Assembly (NCBI RefSeq): GCF_000526375.1
Contig: NZ_JAFY01000002.1
Coordinates: forward strand, 930,001 to 994,000
Direction: 5' to 3'
DNA from: Aminiphilus circumscriptus DSM 16581
GTDB taxonomy: Bacteria; Synergistota; Synergistia; Synergistales; Aminiphilaceae
DNA length: 64,000 nt
Numbering within the stretch: the stretch's first letter is position 1; the number at the start of each line of letters is the position of its first letter. The position numbers and the translations under genes were made by a program. Shown here piece after piece: positions 25,659-34,038 of this stretch. The notes under the pieces are model-generated. The model made no database searches and was not told where the DNA came from. It saw only the letters and a program-made list of their open reading frames with translations.

Positions 25659-26058
25659 GGTTCTGGAGGAAGTGTTGCGGGATGCTCTTCGAGGTGATGG
25701 GGACGCTCAGGATGAGACGGCCTACCGGCTTTGCACACTCCGAGAGCAGGATCGTCCTGCCGGTTTCCTGATCTACGGAAGGACACCCATGACCGCATTT
25801 GCCTACGATCTCTACTGGATCGTCGTGGAGCCCGCCTTGCACGGTACCGGCGTGGGACGTCGTCTCGTGGCGGTCATGGAGGATGCACTCCGGGCTTCGA
25901 CGGGGCGAGGTATCGTCCGGGTGGAGACCTCCGGCAAAGAGGAGTATGCGGGACAGCGTGTCTTCTATGAACGCTGCGGATTCTCTCTTGCGGGGAGAAT
26001 CGCTGATTTCTATCGCTCCGGGGATGACCTGCTCACCTACGTGAAGGTCGTGTCCTGA
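25588..26058 (+). CDS. GNAT family N-acetyltransferase
   Basis: 156 residues from a GTG at 25588, chosen because AAGGAGG lies 7 nt upstream; it overlaps the ligase gene by 71 bp. Core GNAT motifs: strand beta-4 in YDLYWIVVEPALHGTGVGRR (the acetyl-CoA pyrophosphate loop is HGTGVGRR), then a helix and VETSGKEEYAGQRVFYERCGF. The N-terminal helix DVLLEMAARTGAFTPQELEVL is typical of one GNAT subgroup found beside paired Ddl-like ligases. It likely acetylates an amino group of the ligases' product or substrate. Inference from linkage. Confidence 0.85.
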   Translation: MNEEIDVLLEMAARTGAFTPQELEVLEEVLRDALRGDGDAQDETAYRLCTLREQDRPAGFLIYGRTPMTAFAYDLYWIVVEPALHGTGVGRRLVAVMEDALRASTGRGIVRVETSGKEEYAGQRVFYERCGFSLAGRIADFYRSGDDLLTYVKVVS

Positions 26059-26169
26059 GAGCGAAAAAACCGGGGTGTGTCCTCTCTTTTTTGGAAGACG
26101 CTCTCTTGTTTCTGTCCATTTTGTAAAACCCTTCCGAAGACTGTTACGAGATCGGTTTGAAACAGACAC

Positions 26170-26206
26170 GCCCTGTGGCGTCTCTTTGCAAGAGGCGTCG
26201 CAGGGC
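26170..26206 (+). terminator. candidate hairpin terminator after the ATP-grasp operon
   Basis: GCCCTGTGGCGTCTC (26170-26184) pairs with GAGGCGTCGCAGGGC (26192-26206) using some G-U pairs. A weak T run (AATTCATTTTG) follows. Confidence 0.45.
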
Positions 26207-26226
26207 AATTCATTTTGAACGCATAA

Positions 26227-26323
26227 GGAAGCTCTGAAGAAAGACCTTTCGCTTTCCCTTGACTCGGCGTCAGGCTCTGCGAGACACCCTGCGGGGGCTG
26301 ACGCAGCCTTATTCAGAGACTCC
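26227..26323 (+). mobile_element. MITE copy 2
   Basis: 97 bp, GGAAGCTCTGAAGAAAG to CTTATTCAGAGACTCC, flanked by ATAA on each side (26223-26226 and 26324-26327). Slightly diverged and a few bases shorter than the others. Confidence 0.9.
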
Positions 26324-26553
26324 ATAAAATTTTTCCCCACTCCTCATCCTCCGAGCTTTCTCTCGCCCGTCTGTTTCTTTTCGACATGCCTCTTCTGGCT
26401 GTCATGACAAAGCGTTACGTGTTTCCGGGACTCTCGATTTTTCCAGACACATCTTCCCCTTTGGGCTCGCTGCGTTGTGTGGTGTCAAGGCGTGCAAAAA
26501 AGTTTTCATGGTGTTCGGCGGCTGGTCACGGCCGTCTGCGGCGATGAGCCACA

Positions 26554-26685
26554 CTTTCCCAGGAGTGCCTTTTTGTGTTCGATCAACAGGTCCATGTTGA
26601 GGTAGCGACTGGACTCCAGCCACGCCTCGGAGGTTTCGACGCACAGTACCCGCATCAGGCGCTGACATGAGTCGGCGTTGCCGAA
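26554..26685 (-). pseudogene. remnant of an IS256 (mutator)-type transposase C-terminus
   Basis: On the minus strand the text NADSCQRLMRVLCVETSEAW then LESSRYLNMDLL looks like the conserved C-terminal end of IS256-family transposases (small-residue/Cys-x-RL, then E-x-x-E-x-W and RYL). Nothing upstream in any frame continues the match, so only about 44 codons survive. The 26324-26553 and 26686-26879 flanks hold no gene I can support. Confidence 0.4.
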
Positions 26686-26879
26686 AAAGTTTTCTATAGC
26701 CTCCAAAGGCCGACGTGAAGTGTATTTTGTATGTGTTTGTCCTTTTTGGTGAATTTTCAGGGAGAAATCACGACATCCTGGCACATTGACCGAACGAGGG
26801 CTTCTGTGTAACGTACAGAAAATATCGCGGGTGCTTTAACGAAAAAAGACCTTTGTAAAGGGAGGAGGAACACTGCGTC

Positions 26880-28067
26880 ATGGAAGAACGAATGCAACGA
26901 CTCATCGACTTTCTCCGCACGAGAAATGCTCCCTTCCTCGCTGCAAGCGACTGGATTGCCGCGCATCCGGAACTGGGACACCAGGAACATGAAGCGAGCC
27001 GCCTGTGGGAGGGTATTTTGCGGGAACATGGATTTACCGTAACGTCCTCCTACGGGGGATATGCGACGGCCTTCTGTGCCGAAGCGGGATCCGCCTCGTC
27101 ACCCCTCGTGGTCTTCCTCGCCGAATACGATGCGCTTCCCGAGATCGGCCACGGCTGCGGGCACAATTGGAGCGGTGCCGCATCCGCCCTTGCCGGAGCG
27201 GCATTGGCATCTCTCTTCCCAGAGCTTCCCGGATCTGTGCGGGTGGTGGGAACACCTGCAGAGGAGACCGACGGCGCAAAGATCGGCATGGCGGAAGCCG
27301 GGCTTTTTGACGGAGTCGATCTGGCGATGATGATCCACGCCGAATCGGCACGAACGCAGGTCGTCTGCAAATGTCTGGCCATGGAGGGAGTGGAGTTCCG
27401 CTTTCAAGGCAAATCCGCCCATGCTGCGGCATCTCCCTGGGAGGGGAAAAATGCTCTCAATGGTGTGCAGCTTTTCTTTCACGCCCTGGATATGCTCCGT
27501 CAGCACGTTCGTCCCGAAATCCGCATGCACGGCATCGTCGTTTCCGGCGGAGCGGCGCCGAACATCGTTCCGGAGATCGCGGAGGCACGCTTCTACTTTC
27601 GCGCTCCCCGGAGAAAAGAGCTTGATGCGCTCCTCGAGCAGGTGTGGAATTGCGCCCGCGGCGCAGCCCTCGCCACGGACACGACCGTCACCTGGCGCAC
27701 CTATGAAAAAGCCATGGACGACATGGTCCGCAACCCCACGGCGGAGCGGCTCATGACGGAGATCATCGAAGGACTGGGCTATCCCTGTTCGCTCCCGGAG
27801 GAGGCGTCGGGGTCCAGCGACGTGGGCAACGTGAGCTATCGATGTCCTACACTGCATGTCGAAATGGCCACCGTTCCGGAACGGCTCGTTATTCACTCTC
27901 GGGAATTTGCCCAGGCTATGACCTCGCCGGCGGCACACGCGTCACTTCTTGACGCCGCCCAGGCTCTTGCGACGTGTGGGTATCGTGTTCTCACGGATGC
28001 GACATTACGGGAGCGCATCCGCGCAGATTTTCGCATCTATCGAGACAAGGAGAGTGAAGGCAGATGA
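26880..28067 (+). CDS. M20 family amidohydrolase (AbgB/PM20D2-like)
   Basis: 395 residues; GGAGGAGG lies 12-20 nt before the ATG. It has the peptidase M20D layout: catalytic domain with VVFLAEYDALPEIGHGCGHN (metal-binding D and HxCGH), GTPAEETDGAKIGM (catalytic E-E), and a lid domain with GKSAHAAASPWEGKNALNGV, then a C-terminal segment with SSDVGNVSYRCP. Relatives cleave p-aminobenzoyl-glutamate or other N-acyl amino acids and odd dipeptides. It overlaps the YfcC carrier gene by 4 bp, so the carrier probably brings in its substrate. Two zinc or manganese ions expected, cytosolic. Confidence 0.9.
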   Translation: MEERMQRLIDFLRTRNAPFLAASDWIAAHPELGHQEHEASRLWEGILREHGFTVTSSYGGYATAFCAEAGSASSPLVVFLAEYDALPEIGHGCGHNWSGAASALAGAALASLFPELPGSVRVVGTPAEETDGAKIGMAEAGLFDGVDLAMMIHAESARTQVVCKCLAMEGVEFRFQGKSAHAAASPWEGKNALNGVQLFFHALDMLRQHVRPEIRMHGIVVSGGAAPNIVPEIAEARFYFRAPRRKELDALLEQVWNCARGAALATDTTVTWRTYEKAMDDMVRNPTAERLMTEIIEGLGYPCSLPEEASGSSDVGNVSYRCPTLHVEMATVPERLVIHSREFAQAMTSPAAHASLLDAAQALATCGYRVLTDATLRERIRADFRIYRDKESEGR

Positions 28068-29503
28068 GCAACGAAGGCAAGGAACCAGCGGGTGTCCTTG
28101 AAAGGAAAGCGCGCAAATCCTTCTTCCAGAATCTCCATGTGTACGTGCTCCTTGTGGGTGTTCTTGTACTGCTCACGGCCCTCACGCACATTATCCCGGC
28201 GGGAGAGTTCGAGACCTACGAGGATCCCGTCACGGAGAGGACCCTCATTGTTCCCGGATCGTATCATCCCGTGGATCCCTCGCCGGTGGGGTTTTTTCAG
28301 ATGGTGATGAGCATTCAGCAGGGCATGATTGATGCTGCGGATATCATTTTCTTCATCTTCTTCGCCTACGGTTTCGTCAATGTCCTCGTCGAGTCGGGCA
28401 CGCTCTTCGGCGCGGTGGGTGCTTTATTGCGTCATTTCAAGGGTGTGGGTACTCTCATCATCCCATCGTTTATGTTCCTCTTCGGTGTCCTCGGTTCCAC
28501 CGTGGGCATTTTTGAGGAGGTCTACGGTTTGATACCCGCCTTCATGGGCATCTTCCTCGCCCTGGGCTATGACGGTCTCGTGGGCGGCGCTGTGGTTGTC
28601 GTGGGCGTCGCCACCGGTTTTGCCGCGGCGACGCTGAACCCCTTCACCATCGGTGTAGCCCAGAAGATCGCCGAGCTGCCCTTCGGTTCGGGATGGCAGT
28701 TTCGGATCGTGGTCTTTCTCGCCTTCCAGCTTCTCGCCATTTTTTACGTGATGCGCTATGCCGCAAGAGTGAAAAGCAATCCGGAACTGAGTGTCGTCAA
28801 GGGTGTGCACTTTCCCATGGGCGAGGGGGTAAATGAGGCGCTCATTCGGGATCATCCTTTCACGGGACGGCATCAGCTGAGCGCGCTCTGCCTTGTTCTT
28901 ACTGTCCTCTTCGTCATAGTGGGAACCACTCAGTGGGGATGGTACTTGGACGAGCTGGCGGCGCTCTTCATCGTTATGATGGTGGTGGTGGGGTTGATTA
29001 ACGGTTATTCCCTGAACCGCATCGCCGAACTCTTCGTCGAGGCGGTAGGACGGGTGGCATTAGGTGCCCTTGTTGTGGGGGTTGCTCGGTCCCTGACGCT
29101 GGTCATGACGGAGGGGAAGATCATTCACACCGTCATCTACTGGGCCTCGGGCGTGGTGGCCGATCTCTCCCACAGCCTTGCCGCAGTGGGAATGCTGGTG
29201 GTGCAGAATCTTCTGAATTTTTTCATTCCCTCTGGGAGCGGTCAGGCCGCCGCGTCCATGCCGATCATGGTTCCCCTGGCGGACACGCTGGAGATCAAAC
29301 GGCAGGTGGCGGTTTTGGCCTTCCAGTTCGGTGATGGTTTCTCGAACATGATCTGGCCCACCGCCGTAGCCACGGAATGCGGACTCATGGGAATACCCAT
29401 TCAGCGTTGGTACCGCTTCATGGTGCCGCTCTTCCTGCTCATGTTCGTGCTTCAGGTGATCTTCATTCTCGTCGCCGTGGCCATCAACCTTGGCCCCATG
29501 TAA
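28064..29503 (+). CDS. YfcC-family membrane carrier (C4-dicarboxylate/basic amino acid antiporter type), first copy
   Basis: 479 residues with about 12 membrane segments. Signature regions include HIIPAGEFETYEDP in the first loop, FGVLGSTVGIFEEVYGLIP, ATLNPFTIGVAQKIAELPFG and the re-entrant-like NFFIPSGSGQAAASMPIM. The family contains arginine/ornithine-type antiporters and uncharacterised carriers. It is the second gene of the operon with the M20 amidohydrolase, and has a close paralogue at 42809..44230. Substrate is likely an acylated amino acid or peptide, by linkage. Confidence 0.88.
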   Translation: MSNEGKEPAGVLERKARKSFFQNLHVYVLLVGVLVLLTALTHIIPAGEFETYEDPVTERTLIVPGSYHPVDPSPVGFFQMVMSIQQGMIDAADIIFFIFFAYGFVNVLVESGTLFGAVGALLRHFKGVGTLIIPSFMFLFGVLGSTVGIFEEVYGLIPAFMGIFLALGYDGLVGGAVVVVGVATGFAAATLNPFTIGVAQKIAELPFGSGWQFRIVVFLAFQLLAIFYVMRYAARVKSNPELSVVKGVHFPMGEGVNEALIRDHPFTGRHQLSALCLVLTVLFVIVGTTQWGWYLDELAALFIVMMVVVGLINGYSLNRIAELFVEAVGRVALGALVVGVARSLTLVMTEGKIIHTVIYWASGVVADLSHSLAAVGMLVVQNLLNFFIPSGSGQAAASMPIMVPLADTLEIKRQVAVLAFQFGDGFSNMIWPTAVATECGLMGIPIQRWYRFMVPLFLLMFVLQVIFILVAVAINLGPM

Positions 29504-29537
29504 TCAGTCGGACGGGAGCGGACGGAGTTTTCTTCAG

Positions 29538-29637
29538 GGAATCTCTGAATAAGGCTACGTCAGCCCCGCAGGGCGCCTCGCAGAGCCTGATGCGACCCGA
29601 GTCAAGGGAAAGCGAAAGGTCTTTATTCGGAGCTTCC
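29538..29637 (-). mobile_element. MITE copy 3 (inverted)
   Basis: 100 bp, GGAATCTCTGAATAAG to the complement of GGAAGCTCCGAATAAAG, flanked by TCAG on both sides (29534-29537, 29638-29641). It lies between two converging genes, 13 bp past the PucR stop. Confidence 0.9.
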
Positions 29638-29649
29638 TCAGGAAATTCC

Positions 29650-30915
29650 TCAGTCGATTTTCGGTGGGTGTCTCGCCGCCTCGCCCTGGCGGGGCGGGGC
29701 GGCGAGAAGGGATTCCGCAGCGAGGCCAAGTTCCAGAATGAGTCGGTCGTCTGGATTCTCCAGTGCTCTGCCGGTGATCTCCTCGATCTTGTGCAATCTG
29801 TAGACGAGGGTTTGGCGGTGGATAAAAAGTTCCTGGGAGGCACGGATCTTGTTGAGGCTTCGAAGATAGATTTTCAACGTTTCCCGAAGAGTCGTCCTGT
29901 TAGCCCTGTCGTAGTCAGCGAGAGGCGAGATGGTTCTGTCGCAAAAGCGACGCAGTTCTTCCCGGTTACGACAGGCCCGGAGAAGGTGCAATGCCTCCAC
30001 GTCACGGAAGGCCGTGACGATGTCGGGGCGGCAGAGGTGCTTCCCCAGGTCCGCGGCGATGCGGGCTTCTTCGTAGCTTCTGGGGATGTCCTCGAGTTTC
30101 GCCGAGGGGTAGCCGAGGCCCATGAGACACTCCGGTGCCGAGCCGGAAAACAGGCGGGAGAACCTCTCGGCGAAAAGTTTCTTCGCGTCCTTCACGGTGG
30201 TGGAGAAGAGAACGGCAAAACAGGAGTTCCGCAAGCGCCAATGGGCGGCTTGAAAGAGGGAGGCGTCCTCCGTGAGCGATTCCAGGAGCGGAGCCTTTTT
30301 TTCAAGAAAATGAGGAATCCCCTCGGCGGAAGGGAAACGGACCACGCCGACCTGGTAAGGTAAGTCCAGCCGGAAACCGAGGGAGCTGGCGCGAACGCAC
30401 ATGTCGGAATAGCTCGCGGTGTCTTTCCGGTCGAGAAGATCGTCGATGAAGTTCTCCAGGAGAATTCTTGTAAGGTGTCGGGTGCTCTGCCTGCGGAGAA
30501 GGGGGGCTTCTCCCTCCTCTTCGGAGGGAAGGGCGCCGATGGCGTTGAAGAGAGCCTTGGTGATCTTGCCGAAGGTGAGCTTCGCGGGAAGACGGATGAG
30601 GGGCAACCCGTAGTGCTCTGCCGCCTCCACGAAGGCCGGAGGAATTTCGTCGATGTAGTATCCGGGTTGAAGGGCCAGTCCGGCAATGCGGTGGGAGACG
30701 AGCTGGGAGAGGATTTCCCGCGCCGAGACCGGGTCGTCCTTCAGGCCGTAGCCGGTGGAGATGAGAAATTCTCCGGGCTGGAGCTGCTCGAAGGAATCGA
30801 GAATCTCCATGAGATTGATCCAGGCGACCTGGTTGTCCACGTGTTTCTTTCCCGCGACGACTTCGACCCCCGAAACAGATCGAGGGTGAGCATGGTCGAG
30901 AGTTTCAACGCGCAT
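29650..30915 (-). CDS. PucR-family transcriptional regulator
   Basis: 421 residues from the ATG at 30915 (AAAGGTGG upstream); the longer open frame to 31032 has no family match. N-terminal PucR ligand domain (VSGVEVVAGKKHVDNQVAWINLMEI, EFLISTGYG), a middle GGDEF-like region, and a C-terminal helix-turn-helix (LFIHRQTLVYRLHKIEEITG). PucR proteins control purine, amino-acid or amine catabolic genes, usually near their own gene. Here it converges on the M20/YfcC operon, its most likely target. Confidence 0.92.
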   Translation of the reverse strand: MRVETLDHAHPRSVSGVEVVAGKKHVDNQVAWINLMEILDSFEQLQPGEFLISTGYGLKDDPVSAREILSQLVSHRIAGLALQPGYYIDEIPPAFVEAAEHYGLPLIRLPAKLTFGKITKALFNAIGALPSEEEGEAPLLRRQSTRHLTRILLENFIDDLLDRKDTASYSDMCVRASSLGFRLDLPYQVGVVRFPSAEGIPHFLEKKAPLLESLTEDASLFQAAHWRLRNSCFAVLFSTTVKDAKKLFAERFSRLFSGSAPECLMGLGYPSAKLEDIPRSYEEARIAADLGKHLCRPDIVTAFRDVEALHLLRACRNREELRRFCDRTISPLADYDRANRTTLRETLKIYLRSLNKIRASQELFIHRQTLVYRLHKIEEITGRALENPDDRLILELGLAAESLLAAPPRQGEAARHPPKID

Positions 30916-31069
30916 CACCACCTTTCGCCTTCTCTGCGTGGCGGCCGTGGCCGATTCGCCCCGAAGGGGGGACCGTACAAAACTGTTGTACGCCCCAAGA
31001 AAAACTCGTTGGCGGAGAAGATGCCGTTCCAATGCCGCTGAAAGCGTGTTTCACTTCCGTTTTTCATAA

Positions 31070-31170
31070 GGAAGCTCTGAATAAAGGCCTTTCGCTTTCC
31101 CTTGACCTCGAGTCGCATCAGGCTCTGCGAGGCGCCCTGCGGGGCTGACGCAGCCTTATTCAGAGATTCC
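31070..31170 (+). mobile_element. MITE copy 4
   Basis: 101 bp, GGAAGCTCTGAATAAAG to CTTATTCAGAGATTCC, flanked by ATAA (31066-31069, 31171-31174). It carries the full internal inverted repeat CGTCAG/CTGATG around a GC-rich core. Confidence 0.92.
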
Positions 31171-31346
31171 ATAAAACGTCAAACGTCTCGCGGCATTGTG
31201 CCAAAAATCTTGCTCTTCATACTACGCCTTGAGCGGGGGCTTCCGCAAGCGGTGTTTCCCGCCGGGGTGTCCCTGTTGCTGTTTGCGGTGGCTTTCTCCC
31301 GATCTCGAAATACGTCGAATGAAAGTGTCTGAGAGGAGATGAGGAT

Positions 31347-33929
31347 ATGACGCGTGGAGGAAAAAAGGCAGGGTGGCTTGGCGCCGTTCTTCTCGCCCTG
31401 GTGTTTCTCTGTGGCGTTACGCCTCTTTTGGGAGGGGCGGAGGGTGGTCGTGCGGAACTTCTTCCGAGTTCTTCCCGAAGCGTTCGAGGTCCCGTTGATT
31501 TCGGGACCTTGAATTGGAATGCTTTTTTCACTGCCTCATCCGCACGGGAAAAAATGTTCGGAACGAAGGACGCGCTTCCTTCCCGCTTCGATCTTCGGGA
31601 GACGGGAAGGGTGAATCCCGTTGACCTTCAGACTCCCTCTGGGCTTTGTTGGGCCTTTGTCACGCTGGGCTCCTTTGAGTCCAATCTGCTTCCCGAGGAA
31701 AACCGAGATTTTTCCGAATGGCATCTCGCCTTCGCCGCCTTTTCCGCCACGGTCTTCGAGACCTTCGATCTCCCCGAAGACTACGACTATCCCGGAGGAT
31801 TCGCCGACCACGGAGGGGACACGCTGGTGAGCGTGGCAGTCCTTGCCCGCGGGGACAGTCCCGTGGATATTGTGGATCTTCCCTTCGGAACGGATGTGGA
31901 GGGAAAGGTTCCCGAGGACTATGTGTCGCCTTCGGGCAAGAAAATCCTCAAGGAGGCCGCGTGGGTGCACGTTCTCTCGGCGAAACCCTACCCGGAATCT
32001 CTCGACGTTCCTCCTGCGGATCCGTCCCGCTTTTCCCGGGACGCCCTGAAGCGGATTCTCTCCGAGGACGGCGCGGTGTCCATCTGTTTCTATGAGGATC
32101 TTTTCTCCTATTACAACCCGAAGACCTTTGCGTACTATTGCAATGCTGCGGACGGTCCGGAGCTGGTCAATCACCTGGTGATGCTCGTGGGCTGGGACGA
32201 TACCTTCCCCCGGGAGCGTTTTGTCGAAGTGCCTCCCGGGGACGGGGCCTGGCTCGCCAAGAACAGCTATTCCAGCAACTGGGGAGACGGTGGCTACTTC
32301 TGGATCTCTTACCACGACACGAGTCTCGTGGAGGGAACGGCCTTCCGTGCGGCACCCGACACCTACGCCGCCATCCACCAGTACGATCCGCTGGGGATGA
32401 CCGCCAACGTCAGTCTCGACGGAGGGAAGGACGTGTGGCTTGCCAACGTCTTTGTTGCCGCGAGAGAGGAAGAGATCACCGCGGTGAGTTTTTACACGAC
32501 AGACCTCGAAACGGACTATACGGTGTATGTGCTTCCAGCCTTCGGAGGATTCCCCGTTTCGGGAGGGCTCGCCCCCTATGAGGCGGCTCGGGGCACGAAA
32601 ACCTACCCGGGCTACTACCTGGTGGAACTCGATCATGGTGTGACGGTTTCCGCCGGGACATTTGCCGTCGTCGTGGAACTCCACAATCCGGACTATGCCT
32701 ATCCTGCAGCGGTGGAGATGCCCATCGGGGACGAGTGGTACCGGAACAATGCCACGGCAGCCGCTGGACAAAGCTACTGGAGCACCGACGGGGTGCTCTT
32801 TTCGGACCTCACCACCGCGTCCTTCGAGGGGGCGGAACGAACGAACGCCTGCATCAAGGCCTTCGCCGGAGGAGAACCGGAACCCTCGTCCGACCTGAAA
32901 GTCGACAGGCTGTACACCGACCGCACTCCCTTCGCAGAGGAGCAGGTGACGTTCGCCGCGGTTGTTGCGGGGGGAATGCCCCCCTACACGTACTGGTTCG
33001 ATTTCGGTGACCGTACGGTGGTGCGCACCGGTTCCGTCCCCCAGGCCACGCATTCCTACGCCTTCGCCAAGGCATACACGGCCCGGGTCACCGTGGAGGA
33101 TGCAACGGGGGCACGCGCCGTGAAGACGCTTCCCGTGCAGGTGCTCCCCTTCGCGTCTCCGGAACGTCCCGAGGAGACGCCTGACGGCGAGGCGGAACTG
33201 CCGCTCTTCTTCCGGCGGTGGAGCGGCGCCTCCAAGGCGGAGGGACGAATTGGCACCGCGGTGGAGCCGGAGGAACCACCTGAAGCGGAAGTGACCTTCT
33301 CCCTCGTGGCAGGACATCGCAATCTTCCGAACAGCGGCCCGACGGAGATCCGCATTCGTCCCGACGATTTCGACGAAGAGGACGAACGATACGGATGGGT
33401 GGACTACTACGGAAGCATCGAGGGCGCGTATTTCTACCAGGCCGCGCGCCTTCGCCTCGAGATCATTCCCAAGGAGGAATCCTACCGGGGGCCCCTCGTT
33501 CTGGAAGACCTACGTTTCGTTCTCCGGGCGGAGGCTCTCGGAAACGACTCCTCCCATCGGGGTATCGAGGAGCTGGAGAGCCATTTCGCTCTCTTTGCAG
33601 GGAAGAGCACCGCTCCCGAGGCGTTTCTCTGTCACGACTATCTGCCCGACCGCTTTGCCCAGGCGGATTCCTCCGGAACGGTGGCGCTTTTTCTGCAGAA
33701 ACTCCGCGTCGTTCTTCCCGATGATCCCGAGGCGTTGGATCCGCCCTACGGCGTGCTGGTGAGCGAGGAGGCGGACCGCTATGTGGTGACCTTCACGGTG
33801 TGGGAGAAATGCGAGAGTGTTCTCCCCGCGGATGGAGGAGGATGTTCCCTGGGTATTTCGACTGGCGAGCTGCTGCTCTTTCTGTTACCCTTGACAATAA
33901 CGCTGCTCTGCAGGAAAAAACGGTTTTAG
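31347..33929 (+). CDS. secreted C1-family (papain-like) cysteine peptidase with PKD domain and Synergist-CTERM-like anchor
   Basis: 860 residues. Signal peptide at 1-30 (LLALVFLCGVTPLLGGA). Peptidase domain at about 80-340: oxyanion Gln and catalytic Cys in LQTPSGLCWAFVTLGS, His in VNHLVMLVGWDD, Asn in WLAKNSYSSNWGDGGYFWIS. A lectin-like/C1A-associated domain follows (GKDVWLANVFVAA to about 505). A PKD-type repeat at about 515-600 contains YTYWFDFGDRT. A linker and unknown beta-domain come next, then the C-terminus: a Gly-rich stretch with a Cys (GGGCSLG), a hydrophobic helix and CRKKRF. That ending resembles the Synergist-CTERM sorting signal, so the enzyme is probably cell-surface anchored and feeds peptides to the importers nearby. 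Monocistronic. Confidence 0.9.
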   Translation: MTRGGKKAGWLGAVLLALVFLCGVTPLLGGAEGGRAELLPSSSRSVRGPVDFGTLNWNAFFTASSAREKMFGTKDALPSRFDLRETGRVNPVDLQTPSGLCWAFVTLGSFESNLLPEENRDFSEWHLAFAAFSATVFETFDLPEDYDYPGGFADHGGDTLVSVAVLARGDSPVDIVDLPFGTDVEGKVPEDYVSPSGKKILKEAAWVHVLSAKPYPESLDVPPADPSRFSRDALKRILSEDGAVSICFYEDLFSYYNPKTFAYYCNAADGPELVNHLVMLVGWDDTFPRERFVEVPPGDGAWLAKNSYSSNWGDGGYFWISYHDTSLVEGTAFRAAPDTYAAIHQYDPLGMTANVSLDGGKDVWLANVFVAAREEEITAVSFYTTDLETDYTVYVLPAFGGFPVSGGLAPYEAARGTKTYPGYYLVELDHGVTVSAGTFAVVVELHNPDYAYPAAVEMPIGDEWYRNNATAAAGQSYWSTDGVLFSDLTTASFEGAERTNACIKAFAGGEPEPSSDLKVDRLYTDRTPFAEEQVTFAAVVAGGMPPYTYWFDFGDRTVVRTGSVPQATHSYAFAKAYTARVTVEDATGARAVKTLPVQVLPFASPERPEETPDGEAELPLFFRRWSGASKAEGRIGTAVEPEEPPEAEVTFSLVAGHRNLPNSGPTEIRIRPDDFDEEDERYGWVDYYGSIEGAYFYQAARLRLEIIPKEESYRGPLVLEDLRFVLRAEALGNDSSHRGIEELESHFALFAGKSTAPEAFLCHDYLPDRFAQADSSGTVALFLQKLRVVLPDDPEALDPPYGVLVSEEADRYVVTFTVWEKCESVLPADGGGCSLGISTGELLLFLLPLTITLLCRKKRF

Positions 33930-34038
33930 GAGTGTTCCTCGAAGGGCTCACTCTCGTCTGAGAGCGTTCTCGCGGAGCGGAAGCGCATCTTCATGCGGTG
34001 GCGCGGCGAAACCGCTTTCGCTCCGCGAACGAAAGGCG

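Noticed and set aside
22893-31170. The four repeats as a CRISPR array or REP sequence
   Set aside because: They are kilobases apart, about 100 bp long and flanked by their own 4-bp duplications, which fits a transposable element.
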